Below are positions 12,533 to 22,208 of a DNA stretch of 64,000 nucleotides, piece by piece; positions within the stretch are counted from its first letter, which is position 1; the number at the start of each line of letters is the position of its first letter. Origin of the DNA: Snodgrassella alvi (GTDB lineage: Bacteria > Pseudomonadota > Gammaproteobacteria > Burkholderiales > Neisseriaceae); assembly GCF_002777825.1 (NCBI RefSeq), contig NZ_MEIR01000043.1, forward strand, positions 1 through 64,000. Direction: 5' to 3'. The position numbers were made by a program, and so were the translations under genes. Under the pieces are notes generated by a model. That model saw nothing but the letters and a program-made list of their open reading frames with translations. It searched no databases and was not told where the DNA came from.

Positions 12533-13164
12533 GCCTGATCTTTCTTGCGTACTAGCACCATATGACGTTCTGCATCCAGATGGGGAACATTGAGTTTGTC
12601 TACCTGAACCAATTCTACATTTTCTGGCAGCCGCTCAATTTCTTCATACGGATACACGCCTTTCATGGCGGCCCAGTAACCACCTTTTGCCATTAGCTGT
12701 TTGGTGATGGTGACAAAGTCGTTTAATTCGGCAAAAGCTCGGCTGGTGATGACATCAAACTGTTCACCCACCATAGCTTCTACCCGTGCGGTAATCACCT
12801 GTACGTTGCTTAAGCCCAGCTCGATAACTGCCTGTTGCAGAAATGAGGTTTTCTTGCTGTTGGCGTCCAGCAGGGCTACGGGCAAATCCGGACGAGCAAT
12901 GGCCACGGGGATTCCGGGCATGCCGCCACCACTACCTACGTCAATTAGGCCACGGGCATGTACTACATAGGGCAGTAAGGTCAGGCTATCGAGAATATGA
13001 TGGCTGATGACATCCTGATCGTTACGCAAAGCAGTTAGATTGTAGGTACTATTCCATTTTTTTAACAGTTCTACAAAAGCCAGCAGCTGTAATTGCTGTG
13101 GTACTGTCAGGTCGATATTCATCTGCTGCAAACCCTGTTGCAGCATGGTTTTCATGTCACTCAT
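12529..13164 (-). CDS. rsmG: 16S rRNA (guanine527-N7)-methyltransferase
   Basis: RsmG (GidB) methylates G527 of 16S rRNA using SAM. The 211-residue product has the SAM-binding motif [17 protein letters not shown] and the [13 protein letters not shown] segment of the family. It overlaps both mnmG (upstream) and parA (downstream) by 4 bp, so the three genes form a tight translational unit. Confidence 0.96.
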   Translation of the reverse strand: MSDMKTMLQQGLQQMNIDLTVPQQLQLLAFVELLKKWNSTYNLTALRNDQDVISHHILDSLTLLPYVVHARGLIDVGSGGGMPGIPVAIARPDLPVALLDANSKKTSFLQQAVIELGLSNVQVITARVEAMVGEQFDVITSRAFAELNDFVTITKQLMAKGGYWAAMKGVYPYEEIERLPENVELVQVDKLNVPHLDAERHMVLVRKKDQA

Positions 13165-15071
13165 GCTGTTTTTGCTCCCTCAAAACCCCGTTTCAGATGT
13201 ACCATCAATAATGCCACTGCTGCTGGTGTGATGCCGGATATACGTGATGCCTGCCCTACAGTTTCGGGGCGGAACTGATTCAGTTTTTGTTGTACTTCAG
13301 CGGAAAGGCCTTTCACCAGTGTGTAATCGATACTGGCTGGCAATTTCAGTTTTTCCAGATTCTGGCGGTGACTGATTTCCTCGTTTTGCCGTTCGATATA
13401 GCCCTGATATTTTGCCTGAATTTCTACCTGTTCTGCGGCATCTGTACTGAGTATTTCCTGCTGCGCATTTGGTAAAGTCATTAAGGCGGCGTAGCTGACA
13501 TTTGGCCGGCGTAACATGTCCAGCAAGCTGGATTCCTTACTTAATGGCTGTCCCAGTACGCGCTGCTGTTCACTCATGGGCAGATTCAGTGGGGTATACC
13601 AGGTATGGCTTAGACGTTGTAGTTCGCGCTCTACTGCTTCCTGTTTTTGCTGGAACATTTGCCACTGTTCATCACTCACCAGCCCTACTGCCCGCCCGAG
13701 CTCAGTTAGCCGCATATCGGCATTATCTTCACGCAGTTGCAGGCGGTATTCGGCACGACTGGTAAACATGCGATAAGGTTCGGTTACTCCTTTGGTAATC
13801 AAATCATCCACCAGTACGCCTAAATAAGCCTGATCACGCTGCAATACCAGTGGTTCGGCTTCGCGAGTATAGAGCACTGCATTGGTTCCGGCCAGTAGTC
13901 CTTGTGCGGCAGCCTCTTCATAACCGGTGGTACCATTAATTTGTCCGGCAAAAAACAGGCCGGCCACACTTTTAGTTTCTAGACTGGCCTTGAGGTTGCG
14001 CGGGTCGAAGTAATCATACTCAATGGCGTATCCGGGGCGCAGGATATGTGCATTTTGTAATCCGGGCATGGAATGTACCAGCTGCAGCTGGATATCAAAC
14101 GGCAGGCTGGTGGAAATACCGTTAGGGTAATACTCGTGTGTGGTTAGTCCTTCCGGCTCCAGAAAAATCTGGTGACTGTCTTTATCGGCAAAGCGGTTGA
14201 TTTTGTCTTCGATAGAAGGGCAGTAGCGTGGCCCAACCCCTTCAATCTTGCCGGTAAACATCGGGCTGCGGTCGAAGCCGCTGCGAATAATATCGTGGGT
14301 ATGGCTATTGGTATGGGTAATCCAGCAGGAAATCTGCTGTGGGTGCATGGCACGGCTGCCACGCACAGAAAATACCGGTGCTGGATTGTCACCCGGCTGT
14401 TCTTTGAGCTGGCTGAAATCAATACTGCGCCCATCAATCCGCGGCGGTGTACCGGTTTTCAGGCGGCCCTGCGGTAAATTCAGCTCTTTCAGGCAACCGG
14501 ACAGTCGTTGTGCTGCCGGGTCGCCGGCACGACCGCCGGCATAGTTTTCCAAGCCTATATGAATTTTACCAGCCAAAAAAGTGCCGGCCGTCAACACTAC
14601 TGCCCGAGCACGGAATGAAACCCTCATTGAAGTCATCACACCAACGACACGACCATGCTCTACAATAATATCTTCCACCTGTTGCTGGAATAATTGCAAA
14701 CTCGGCTGGCTTTCCAATACGGAGCGGATAGCGGCTTTATATAAAATGCGGTCAGCCTGTGCCCGCGTGGCGCGTACTGCCGGCCCCTTTGATGCATTCA
14801 GACGCCTAAACTGAATACCGCTGTGATCGGCAGCTAATGCCATTGCGCCACCCAATGCATCCAGTTCGCGCACCAGATGACCTTTGCCAATGCCGCCAAT
14901 AGACGGATTGCATGACATTTGTCCCAGCGTTTCGATATTGTGGGTAAGCAATAATGTATTTGCGCCCATGCGTGCGGCTGCCAGAGCAGCTTCGGTACCG
15001 GCATGGCCGCCACCTACCACAATCACATCGTATTCAATCGGATAATTCATTTTGACAACAGTTGATTCCAT
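13161..15071 (-). CDS. mnmG: tRNA uridine-5-carboxymethylaminomethyl enzyme MnmG
   Basis: MnmG (GidA) with MnmE modifies wobble uridine 34 of several tRNAs, using FAD. The 636-residue product has the FAD motif [48 protein letters not shown] and a helical C-terminal domain. The start is uncertain. The homologous region begins at Met8 (position 15050), while ATG 15071 adds seven residues and abuts a 9-bp hairpin. Neither has a good ribosome binding site. It is the first gene of the mnmG-rsmG-parAB unit. Confidence 0.96.
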   Translation of the reverse strand: MESTVVKMNYPIEYDVIVVGGGHAGTEAALAAARMGANTLLLTHNIETLGQMSCNPSIGGIGKGHLVRELDALGGAMALAADHSGIQFRRLNASKGPAVRATRAQADRILYKAAIRSVLESQPSLQLFQQQVEDIIVEHGRVVGVMTSMRVSFRARAVVLTAGTFLAGKIHIGLENYAGGRAGDPAAQRLSGCLKELNLPQGRLKTGTPPRIDGRSIDFSQLKEQPGDNPAPVFSVRGSRAMHPQQISCWITHTNSHTHDIIRSGFDRSPMFTGKIEGVGPRYCPSIEDKINRFADKDSHQIFLEPEGLTTHEYYPNGISTSLPFDIQLQLVHSMPGLQNAHILRPGYAIEYDYFDPRNLKASLETKSVAGLFFAGQINGTTGYEEAAAQGLLAGTNAVLYTREAEPLVLQRDQAYLGVLVDDLITKGVTEPYRMFTSRAEYRLQLREDNADMRLTELGRAVGLVSDEQWQMFQQKQEAVERELQRLSHTWYTPLNLPMSEQQRVLGQPLSKESSLLDMLRRPNVSYAALMTLPNAQQEILSTDAAEQVEIQAKYQGYIERQNEEISHRQNLEKLKLPASIDYTLVKGLSAEVQQKLNQFRPETVGQASRISGITPAAVALLMVHLKRGFEGAKTA

Positions 15072-15098
15072 AACGTTGTTTTCTCACGGAACAACGTT
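15072..15098 (-). repeat. 9-bp inverted repeat abutting the mnmG start
   Basis: AACGTTGTT (15072-15080) and AACAACGTT (15090-15098) are perfect inverted repeats with a 9-nt spacer. In the mnmG mRNA they would form a hairpin ending directly at ATG 15071, with GTGAG exposed in the loop. It could affect translation initiation or be a protein-binding palindrome. No T-run follows, so it is not a terminator. Confidence 0.5.
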
Positions 15099-15199
15099 TA
15101 AGCAAAAGGTTGTTATTTTACGCGAGCTATTGCTATTTGTCAGGCCGGTAAATATGCAAAGAGATTTTTACCCCAGAACTTGCTGTTGTCGTATGCTGT

Positions 15200-15523
15200 T
15201 CAACGGCTGTGTACGGCCTGCCATGCGGCATCCAGTCTGGCTCCAGCAGCCTGCAACGCAGCATCTGCCTGCTGACGCTGAACATCGGCCTGATTAAAAT
15301 CACTTTGCAGACGGGTAACATTATCCTGTGCATTTTTCAGCTGCAACTGTGCCGATTGTAACTGGGTTTGCAGTTGCAAAGCTCTGTTCTGACTGGCACT
15401 TTGCCCTGAAAGTGCAGCCTGATAGGCTTTCTGCGCACTGAGCAGCTCTATATCGGCAGGAGACTCAGCCCATGCCATAACAGCCAGATTTAAAAATAAC
15501 CACAAGCTATATTTTGCTTTCAT
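15200..15523 (-). CDS. Small exported coiled-coil protein
   Basis: The 107-residue product has a signal peptide with likely cleavage after AWA (residue 19). The rest is almost entirely Gln/Ala/Leu-rich heptad-like sequence (about residues 25-105), predicting a periplasmic coiled coil. It lies 18 bp downstream of the lipoprotein gene on the same strand, so the two are probably co-transcribed. No family is recognised. A role as an envelope spacer or lipoprotein partner is a guess. Confidence 0.6.
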   Translation of the reverse strand: MKAKYSLWLFLNLAVMAWAESPADIELLSAQKAYQAALSGQSASQNRALQLQTQLQSAQLQLKNAQDNVTRLQSDFNQADVQRQQADAALQAAGARLDAAWQAVHSR

Positions 15524-15541
15524 GTCTGATCACTTTCTCTA

Positions 15542-15988
15542 TCAGAGTTGATGACTACATACTCGCTGATATTGCTGCTCGGAGGCTGAACCACTGGTAA
15601 TACCCATCGGGCGCAAATCAGTTTCGCCAAAATGATCCTGACGAATCAGTTCACCATGCGCATCCAGCAGCTCTACATCCAGTACCCGGAATAGTTTCCG
15701 GCTACAGTCAATCTGGGTGGTGCTCAGTGCTGTTTTATAGGCCGGTGTATTGCTGTAATACTGCTGTTTTGGGTCGATAACGGTTTTACGGTCACGGAAA
15801 GTAACCAGATTGCCCTGACGTCTGATGCTGTTGCTATCCAGTGCATGCTGAACATTACCGCTGGCAGATACGCCCAGCTCAATCCAGCTACCATCTGCTT
15901 TTTTGGGCACACTGGTTGTTGTACATGCAGCCAGTATGGTACAAACAATCAGACTGGTTATCAGGCGATGAAAATAAATGATTTTCAT
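15542..15988 (-). CDS. Adhesin-E-like small lipoprotein
   Basis: The 148-residue product has a lipoprotein signal with lipobox LAAC, the acylated cysteine being C22. The mature part resembles the surface-adhesin protein E family of Neisseriaceae and Pasteurellaceae: GSWIELG, then a DSNSIRRQGNLVTFRDRKTV block, then paired cysteines around IDCSRKLFRV and RVCSHQL. These would make a small disulphide-stabilised beta domain. Family assignment is from pattern recognition only, and an adhesive function is not shown by sequence. Confidence 0.6.
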   Translation of the reverse strand: MKIIYFHRLITSLIVCTILAACTTTSVPKKADGSWIELGVSASGNVQHALDSNSIRRQGNLVTFRDRKTVIDPKQQYYSNTPAYKTALSTTQIDCSRKLFRVLDVELLDAHGELIRQDHFGETDLRPMGITSGSASEQQYQRVCSHQL

Positions 15989-16331
15989 GGTTATTCCTTA
16001 GAATTGTTAGGTACAGAGGATAGCAAAAATTACTAAACATTTAAATTAAACTAATGCCTATCATTAATTAGTCTTAGTTAATTAATGATAGAAGACAATT
16101 GTGACTTTCAAGTCACTTGTATATATCTCCTGATTAAGCATATCTTATTTAGAAATTAATAAAATTCAGCATTCTAGCCTCCTCAGCTTAAGATTTTTGC
16201 ATTTTTCAATGTCTGTTAATTTCTATGATCAAAGTCGACGCTGACAGTGGACATTTACTGAATCTCTCTTTTATATTAAGCAGTAGTCTTTAATTAATAG
16301 CCCGAATCATCTGCATAAAATTCGCCATGAC
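15989..16331. other. AT-rich intergenic region
   Basis: About 340 bp lie between the lipoprotein gene and a membrane-protein gene. TTAATTA-type runs are frequent, but I see no gene, clear terminator or convincing promoter. Confidence 0.5.
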
Positions 16332-16871
16332 TTATGAGGCGTCATCCATTTCTGAAGAGATTTCCATTTTTAATTTAACCCTTCTTTTTTTTGCAAAATT
16401 CAGCAGCACATTAATAAACCGATTTTCATAGTCATAACAACCGTTTCGTTCTGTATGCGCATTTGAAAAAAAGAAGCTACCAAATTCCATATAGAAATTT
16501 ATTTCTTCATTTAATTCAGGATTAGCAAAGAATTTCATATTAAATTCATAAGCTAAAAAAAAATTGTGCCGGCTATTAATAGACCTAGTGAAAGTGATAG
16601 ACTTTAAATAGCAAATATCTATTTTCTGTTTCTCAACATAAATAGCACTAGGAGTAAAACTAACCTGCTTTATACGACGTTTTATACTCAAAAATTTTGA
16701 ATACAAAAAAACAGCAGATATACCAGATACAGCAGATATAACAACTGATTTAATGCTAAATAATGCTATTAGCCCCAAAATGCAGGCAAAAAATAACGAA
16801 ACACGAGCATAAGCCCTTGAATTGCACCGCCATTCTTTAAAAAAATCCATCGGTGTAGTATGGTGTCTCAT
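16332..16871 (-). CDS. Hypothetical membrane protein
   Basis: A 179-residue product is read from ATG 16871; a TTG five codons upstream is also in frame. Two hydrophobic segments (about residues 24-58) form a membrane hairpin. A mixed alpha/beta cytoplasmic part follows, with a lysine/arginine-rich stretch near the C-terminus. This topology resembles small proteins with a PH-like domain behind a membrane anchor, but I do not recognise a family. It is divergent from recQ and more AT-rich than its neighbours. Confidence 0.55.
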   Translation of the reverse strand: MRHHTTPMDFFKEWRCNSRAYARVSLFFACILGLIALFSIKSVVISAVSGISAVFLYSKFLSIKRRIKQVSFTPSAIYVEKQKIDICYLKSITFTRSINSRHNFFLAYEFNMKFFANPELNEEINFYMEFGSFFFSNAHTERNGCYDYENRFINVLLNFAKKRRVKLKMEISSEMDDAS

Positions 16872-17094
16872 AAAATTTTCAACCAAAGTGATAAACCGTT
16901 TGAATTACACCATGATATCATCAACCCTATTCTATTTAATACCTTGTTATTTTAATTTTCGGAGAAATAACTACGCCTCTTTTCTCCTGTTATTTTTTCT
17001 CCATAGCCTTAGTCACCAACAAATTAAGGTGGTCGGAAATAAATGTAAGTTGCAGTACAATACCTGCTCCAGAGTTAGAGGTAACAGGTGCATT

Positions 17095-18885
17095 GTGAAC
17101 CATGCTGAGCAAATTTTACACGATGTTTTCGGCTACCCAGAATTTCGCGGACAACAGGCAGAAATTATTGATACGGTAGCCAGTGGTAATAATGCACTGG
17201 TATTGATGCCTACTGGCGCGGGCAAGTCTTTATGTTATCAAATTCCAGCATTAATGCGCGACGGTGTTGCTATCGTGGTATCACCTCTAATTGCGCTGAT
17301 GCAGGATCAGGTTACAGCTTTAAATATCAATGGCATTGCCGCAGCCTGTGTGCATGGTGGTAGCAGTGGCGAGGAAGTACAGCGCATCTCGGATGAAATC
17401 GCTGCCGAGCATTTGCAGCTATTGTACGTGGCTCCGGAACGGCTGGTTATGCCGCGTTTTTTACAGTTTTTACATAATACCCGTATTAGCTTGTTTGCAA
17501 TTGATGAAGCGCATTGTGTCAGTCAGTGGGGGCATGATTTTCGTCCAGAGTATCAACAATTATCTGTGCTGGCAGATGAATTTCCAAACATACCGAGAAT
17601 TGCATTAACGGCCACTGCCGATAATGCTACTCGTGCCGATATTCAGCACTATTTGGATTTAGCAGATGCACAGTTATTTATTTCCAGCTTTAACCGCCCG
17701 AATATAGATTATCAGGTTGTTGAAAAAAATAACGGTAAAAAACAATTGCTACAATTTATCCGCAGCCGGATGTCTGGTGAAAACGGTATTGTTTACTGCT
17801 TGTCGCGCAAACGTGTGGAAGATATTGCTGCTTTTCTGGAGGAAAACGGGCTAACTGCCCTGCCCTACCATGCCGGACTGGACTGGGACACCCGCAGCCA
17901 GAACCAACGCCGTTTTACGCAGGAAGACGGCATTATCGTAGTGGCTACAGTGGCTTTTGGCATGGGTATAGACAAACCGGATGTGCGTTTTGTAGCCCAT
18001 CTGGACATGCCGGCCAGTATTGAACATTTTTATCAGGAGTCGGGACGTGCCGGCCGTGATGGCCTACCGGCCACCAGCTGGCTATGTTATGGCCTGAATG
18101 ACTGGGTATTGCTGCGCGAACGGATTCAGCTAGCCGAGCGGGATGAAACACAAAAACGCATAGATTTGCAAAAATTGGATGCAATGTTGGCCTTTTGTGA
18201 AACTGCCGACTGCCGCCGCCAGCTGCTGCTGCGCTATTTTGGAGAGGACAGCCAGCCCTGTGGGCATTGTGATAACTGCATTGACCCGCCCAGCCGATTT
18301 GACGGAACCATACTGGCACAAAAACTACTTTCCTGCGTGTATCGGGTGAGGCAGCGTTTTGCCACCGGCCATGTGATTGATGTTTTGCGTGGCCGTGAAT
18401 CGGAGTGGGTACTAAGCTATGGTCATCAGCAATTATCCACCTTTGGCATCGGCCGTGAATTGAGTGTCAAGGAATGGCGCACAGTGGTACGACAATGTGT
18501 TGCTGCCGGCTACCTGAATGTTGATATGGCCAATCAAGCCTTGCAACTGACTGAACAGGCACGCGCAGTATTAAAAAACCAGCAACAGGTCTGGTTGCGC
18601 CCACTGAAACATGACAAAACCCGCAGTAGCCGCAGTAATGATATCTGGCTGCGCACCGAACGCGAAGAACGTTTGTGGCAAACTTTGCGCCGCTGGCGTA
18701 AGGAACGCGCCAGCGAGAATAATGTACCTGCCTATACCATTTTTGCCGACCGTACCTTGCAGGATTTGGTACAGCATCCACCTGCCACACTGGCTGATTT
18801 AAATCATATTTATGGACTGGGCGAAAGTAAAATCAGAAATTTTGGTGCAGATATTCTGGCTCTATGCCGCGAATGGGCTCAATAG
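17095..18885 (+). CDS. recQ: ATP-dependent DNA helicase RecQ
   Basis: RecQ is a 3'-5' DNA helicase in recombination and fork repair. From GTG 17095 the product is 596 residues, near the E. coli length. It has Walker A TGAGKS (40-45), DEAH (137-140) and helicase motif VI GRAGRDG. A four-cysteine zinc site (C-R-R-Q...CGHCDNC), the winged-helix RQC domain and a C-terminal HRDC domain follow. The frame is open 91 codons further upstream, but that part is not RecQ-like and overlaps the divergent membrane-protein gene, so I chose the GTG with a nearby AGG. Confidence 0.93.
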   Translation: MNHAEQILHDVFGYPEFRGQQAEIIDTVASGNNALVLMPTGAGKSLCYQIPALMRDGVAIVVSPLIALMQDQVTALNINGIAAACVHGGSSGEEVQRISDEIAAEHLQLLYVAPERLVMPRFLQFLHNTRISLFAIDEAHCVSQWGHDFRPEYQQLSVLADEFPNIPRIALTATADNATRADIQHYLDLADAQLFISSFNRPNIDYQVVEKNNGKKQLLQFIRSRMSGENGIVYCLSRKRVEDIAAFLEENGLTALPYHAGLDWDTRSQNQRRFTQEDGIIVVATVAFGMGIDKPDVRFVAHLDMPASIEHFYQESGRAGRDGLPATSWLCYGLNDWVLLRERIQLAERDETQKRIDLQKLDAMLAFCETADCRRQLLLRYFGEDSQPCGHCDNCIDPPSRFDGTILAQKLLSCVYRVRQRFATGHVIDVLRGRESEWVLSYGHQQLSTFGIGRELSVKEWRTVVRQCVAAGYLNVDMANQALQLTEQARAVLKNQQQVWLRPLKHDKTRSSRSNDIWLRTEREERLWQTLRRWRKERASENNVPAYTIFADRTLQDLVQHPPATLADLNHIYGLGESKIRNFGADILALCREWAQ

Positions 18886-18947
18886 CAGCTAGCGCACGCC
18901 ATTTATACTGCTAACAGATTAACTTATTTTCTCAGGGTGCTTTCCTC

Positions 18948-19682
18948 ATGCCTTTTACCCTCTCTCATCCGGCCATTATTCTGCCTTTGTATCGTTACAG
19001 CAAATGGTTTTCCATGACTGGGCTGGTTGTTGGCAGCATGTCACCAGATTTTGAATATTATATTCGCATGAGAATGTCCGGCATATATGGACATACCTGT
19101 ATCGGTATCTGCCTACTCAATATCCTTACTGGTCTGGCTGTGGCTTTTATTTTTCATCTTATCATCCGCAATCCACTAATTCGACACCTGCCGGCCAGTT
19201 TACAGTGTCGCTTTAATGTTTATCTGACATTCAACTGGACGCAATATTTCTGCCGGCACTATCTGATTGTTATCTTTTCACTGTTTCTCGGTAGTCTGTC
19301 GCATGTATTCTGGGATGCATTTACTCATCCGTCCGGCTGGTTTGTCGGCCACAGCCTGTGGCTACAGCAGGAAATAACACTGCCATTTTTGCAACCACTG
19401 CCTGTCTATAAACTTTTACAGCATGGCAGTTCTATCGGTGGCCTGCTGTGCATTGCTGCCTTTATTTTGTGCATGCCCCAATCGAACCTGCCTGTTGTGC
19501 AGATTAACTATCGTTACTGGTTCCTAATTGCTGTGAATGCTTTACTGATTGCAAGTATTCGCATCAGCTTCAACTCAGATTGTCTGCGCAGTGGCCATCT
19601 GATAGTGACGATTATTATGTCGCTGTTTATTAGCACGACCATCACTTCGCTCTACGCACAGTACGCCAAGCACCATATTTAA
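18948..19682 (+). CDS. DUF4184 family membrane protein
   Basis: The 244-residue product begins MPFTLSHPAIILPLYRY and continues VGSMSPDFEYYIRM, the diagnostic N-terminus of the DUF4184 family. About six hydrophobic segments follow. Conserved His and Asp residues (SHP, SPDFEY, HVFWDAFTHPSGWF) resemble the metal-binding layout of membrane YdjM/phospholipase-like proteins. No biochemical role is established as far as I know. It is 62 bp behind recQ and may be co-transcribed with it. Confidence 0.8.
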   Translation: MPFTLSHPAIILPLYRYSKWFSMTGLVVGSMSPDFEYYIRMRMSGIYGHTCIGICLLNILTGLAVAFIFHLIIRNPLIRHLPASLQCRFNVYLTFNWTQYFCRHYLIVIFSLFLGSLSHVFWDAFTHPSGWFVGHSLWLQQEITLPFLQPLPVYKLLQHGSSIGGLLCIAAFILCMPQSNLPVVQINYRYWFLIAVNALLIASIRISFNSDCLRSGHLIVTIIMSLFISTTITSLYAQYAKHHI

Positions 19683-19800
19683 AGCATACCCGTAATTAGT
19701 CGTACACATTCTATTTAAATTGAGGTATTAGGCAATCTTTGCCACGGAAATCCGCATCTACGCCAGCCAGCAAGAAATGACCATTTTTTACACTTTCCTT

Positions 19801-19833
19801 TAGTTTATATAAATATATGATTTATATAAACTA
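19801..19833. repeat. 14-bp perfect inverted repeat upstream of nrdDG
   Basis: TAGTTTATATAAAT (19801-19814) and its exact reverse complement (19820-19833) flank the 5-nt spacer ATATG. Each arm also contains the self-palindrome TTTATATAAA. It sits about 75 bp upstream of the first NrdR-like box. It could be a second operator, or the terminator-like end of the DUF4184 transcript, although there is no T-run. Confidence 0.7.
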
Positions 19834-19906
19834 AATAGCTATGTCAACCCTACTTGATGCGCTATGTCAAATAAAAGCGAAAAATGCCGCTTTATTCACC
19901 ACACCA

Positions 19907-19963
19907 ATCCCATATATAGTAAAAAAAAAGGCTACAATGGCGCTTTGATACTAAATATAGTAT
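19907..19963 (+). promoter_or_regulatory. Probable NrdR box pair controlling nrdDG
   Basis: Box 1 (19907-19922, ATCCCATATATAGTAA) and box 2 (19948-19963, ATACTAAATATAGTAT) both resemble the NrdR consensus built around C-N-ATATAT-N-G. Their centres are 41 bp apart, close to four helical turns, as expected for cooperative NrdR binding. A -10-like TACAAT (19933-19938) lies between them, so binding would block the promoter. nrdD starts about 100 bp downstream. The sequence matches are direct; the regulator is inferred. Confidence 0.6.
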
Positions 19964-20064
19964 CTACGACACATAAATACCCAGATCAGGCAAATTGTTA
20001 TTAGTTAATAGCAAAGCAGTAACTGCTGCCTGTTATGGCAGGCAGTAGCAGAAGGATAATCAGC

Positions 20065-22206
20065 ATGAAACCCATTGTAATTAAAAGAGACGGCTGTCGC
20101 GTTCCCTTTGATGCAGCCCGAATTCAGGATGCCATACAGCGAGCCGCCAGCGCCGTACACATTGACGACAGTGACTACTGTACACAGGTAGCTGCACGCG
20201 TCACCAGCATCATTGCCAGCCGAGAATATGTTGATATTCATGATATTCAGCAGGCTGTGGAAGACCAGTTAATGGCTGGCCAGTATAAAGAATTGGCACG
20301 TGCCTACATTGAGTACCGCCACTCCCGCGATGTAGCGCGCGAATCGCGCGGCCGTCTCAATCGCGAAATTCAGGGACTGGTAGAACAAACTAATTTCAGC
20401 CTGCTCAATGAAAATGCCAATAAAGACAGTAAGGTCATCCCCACTCAGCGCGACTTACTCGCCGGTATCGTGGCCAAACACTATGCGCAGCAACATCTGT
20501 TACCGCGCGATGTGGTATTGGCACATGAACGTGGCGAAATCCATTACCATGATTTGGACTACGCACCGTTTTTTCCGATGTTCAACTGTATGCTGATTGA
20601 CCTGCATGGCATGCTTACTAACGGTTTCAAAATGGGTAATGCCGAAATCGAACCCCCGAAATCGATTGCCACCGCCACCGCCGTTACCGCACAAATTATT
20701 GCTCAGGTAGCCAGCCATATTTACGGTGGCAGCACCATCAACCGTATTGATGAAATACTGGCACCTTTTGTCCGTGCCAGCTACAACAAACACCTTGCCG
20801 TCGCAACAGAGTGGCAGATTGCCGATATTGAGGCTTATGCCCGCAACCGTACCGAAAAAGAATGCTACGATGCATTTCAGTCACTGGAATACGAAGTTAA
20901 CACTTTGCATACCGCCAATGGTCAGACACCCTTTGTGACTTTTGGCTTTGGTCTGGGCACTAGCTGGGAAAGCCGGCTGATACAAACCGCTATTCTGCGC
21001 AATCGTCTGGCCGGCTTGGGCAAAAATGGTAAGACAGCGGTTTTTCCGAAGTTGGTATTCAGCATCAAAGATGGCATTAACCACAAAGCGGAAGACATTA
21101 ACTACGACATCAAGCAACTGGCGCTGGAATGTGCTTCCAAACGCATGTATCCCGATATTCTCAACTACGATCAGGTAGTGGCTGTTACCGGTTCCTTCAA
21201 AACTCCAATGGGCTGCCGCAGCTTTTTGGGTGTCTACGAAGAAAATGGCCAACAAATTCACGAAGGGCGTAATAATCTGGGCGTCATTAGCTTAAACCTC
21301 CCGCGTATTGCCATCGAAGCCAAACATGATGAAGCCCGCTTCTGGCAACTGCTGGGTGAGCGTTTGCAACTGTGTCGCAAAGCACTGATGACACGCATTG
21401 CTCGTTTTGAAAACGTCAAAGCACGGGTCGCACCGATTCTGTATATGGAAGGAGCCTGTGGCGTACGTCTAAATGCCGATGACTCAGTAGCGCAGATATT
21501 TAAAAATGGTCGTGCCTCCATTTCTCTGGGTTATATTGGTCTGCATGAAACCATCAACGCCCTGTACGGTACCGACACCCATGTCTTTGACAGCGAAACC
21601 TTACGTCAAAAAGCCATTGCCATTGTGCAGAAGTTACGCACTACTGCCGACCAGTGGAAAGCCGAAACAGGCTATGGCTTCAGCCTCTACAGCACTCCGA
21701 GTGAAAATCTGTGCGACCGCTTCTGTCGTCTCGATACTGCTGAATTCGGTGTAATTAACGGCGTAACCGATAAAGGCTACTACACCAACAGCTTCCATCT
21801 GGATGTAGAGAAAAAAGTTAACCCATACGATAAAATCGACTTTGAGTCACCCTATCCGAAAATGGCCAGTGGTGGTTTCATCTGCTACGGTGAATATCCT
21901 AATCTACAACACAACCTTAAGGCGCTGGAAGACGTATGGGACTATAGCTATCGCCATGTACCTTATTACGGCACCAATACCCCCATCGATGAATGCTATG
22001 ATTGCGGATTCAGTGGTGAATTTTCCTGCACCAGCAAAGGCTTTGTCTGCCCGAAATGTGGTAATCACGACCCAGCACGGGTATCAGTTACCCGTCGTGT
22101 CTGCGGCTATCTGGGCAGCCCGGATGCCAGGCCATTTAACACGGGCAAGCAGGAGGAAGTTAAACGACGAGTCAAACATCTCAGCCAACAGTGTGGTGCC
22201 TTGTAA
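20065..22206 (+). CDS. nrdD: Anaerobic ribonucleoside-triphosphate reductase
   Basis: NrdD reduces ribonucleotides to deoxyribonucleotides without oxygen, using a glycyl radical. From ATG 20065 (AAGGA about 10 nt upstream) the product is 713 residues, as in E. coli. It has an N-terminal ATP-cone (IVIKRDGCRVPFDAARI), the catalytic barrel, a C-terminal zinc site (CYDCG...CPKCG) and the glycyl radical motif RVCGYLG with G681. An ATG ten codons further upstream is in frame but less likely. It is followed at once by its activase. Confidence 0.97.
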   Translation: MKPIVIKRDGCRVPFDAARIQDAIQRAASAVHIDDSDYCTQVAARVTSIIASREYVDIHDIQQAVEDQLMAGQYKELARAYIEYRHSRDVARESRGRLNREIQGLVEQTNFSLLNENANKDSKVIPTQRDLLAGIVAKHYAQQHLLPRDVVLAHERGEIHYHDLDYAPFFPMFNCMLIDLHGMLTNGFKMGNAEIEPPKSIATATAVTAQIIAQVASHIYGGSTINRIDEILAPFVRASYNKHLAVATEWQIADIEAYARNRTEKECYDAFQSLEYEVNTLHTANGQTPFVTFGFGLGTSWESRLIQTAILRNRLAGLGKNGKTAVFPKLVFSIKDGINHKAEDINYDIKQLALECASKRMYPDILNYDQVVAVTGSFKTPMGCRSFLGVYEENGQQIHEGRNNLGVISLNLPRIAIEAKHDEARFWQLLGERLQLCRKALMTRIARFENVKARVAPILYMEGACGVRLNADDSVAQIFKNGRASISLGYIGLHETINALYGTDTHVFDSETLRQKAIAIVQKLRTTADQWKAETGYGFSLYSTPSENLCDRFCRLDTAEFGVINGVTDKGYYTNSFHLDVEKKVNPYDKIDFESPYPKMASGGFICYGEYPNLQHNLKALEDVWDYSYRHVPYYGTNTPIDECYDCGFSGEFSCTSKGFVCPKCGNHDPARVSVTRRVCGYLGSPDARPFNTGKQEEVKRRVKHLSQQCGAL

Positions 22207-22208
22207 GC

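Noticed and set aside
13502-14814. Plus-strand open frames of 70-100 codons
   Set aside because: All are antisense to mnmG, which is a complete and unmistakable gene.
19840-19875. FNR box (TTGAT-N4-ATCAA) before nrdDG
   Set aside because: TTGATGCGCTATGTCAA looks suggestive, but the spacing is 17 bp instead of 14 and the right half is wrong.
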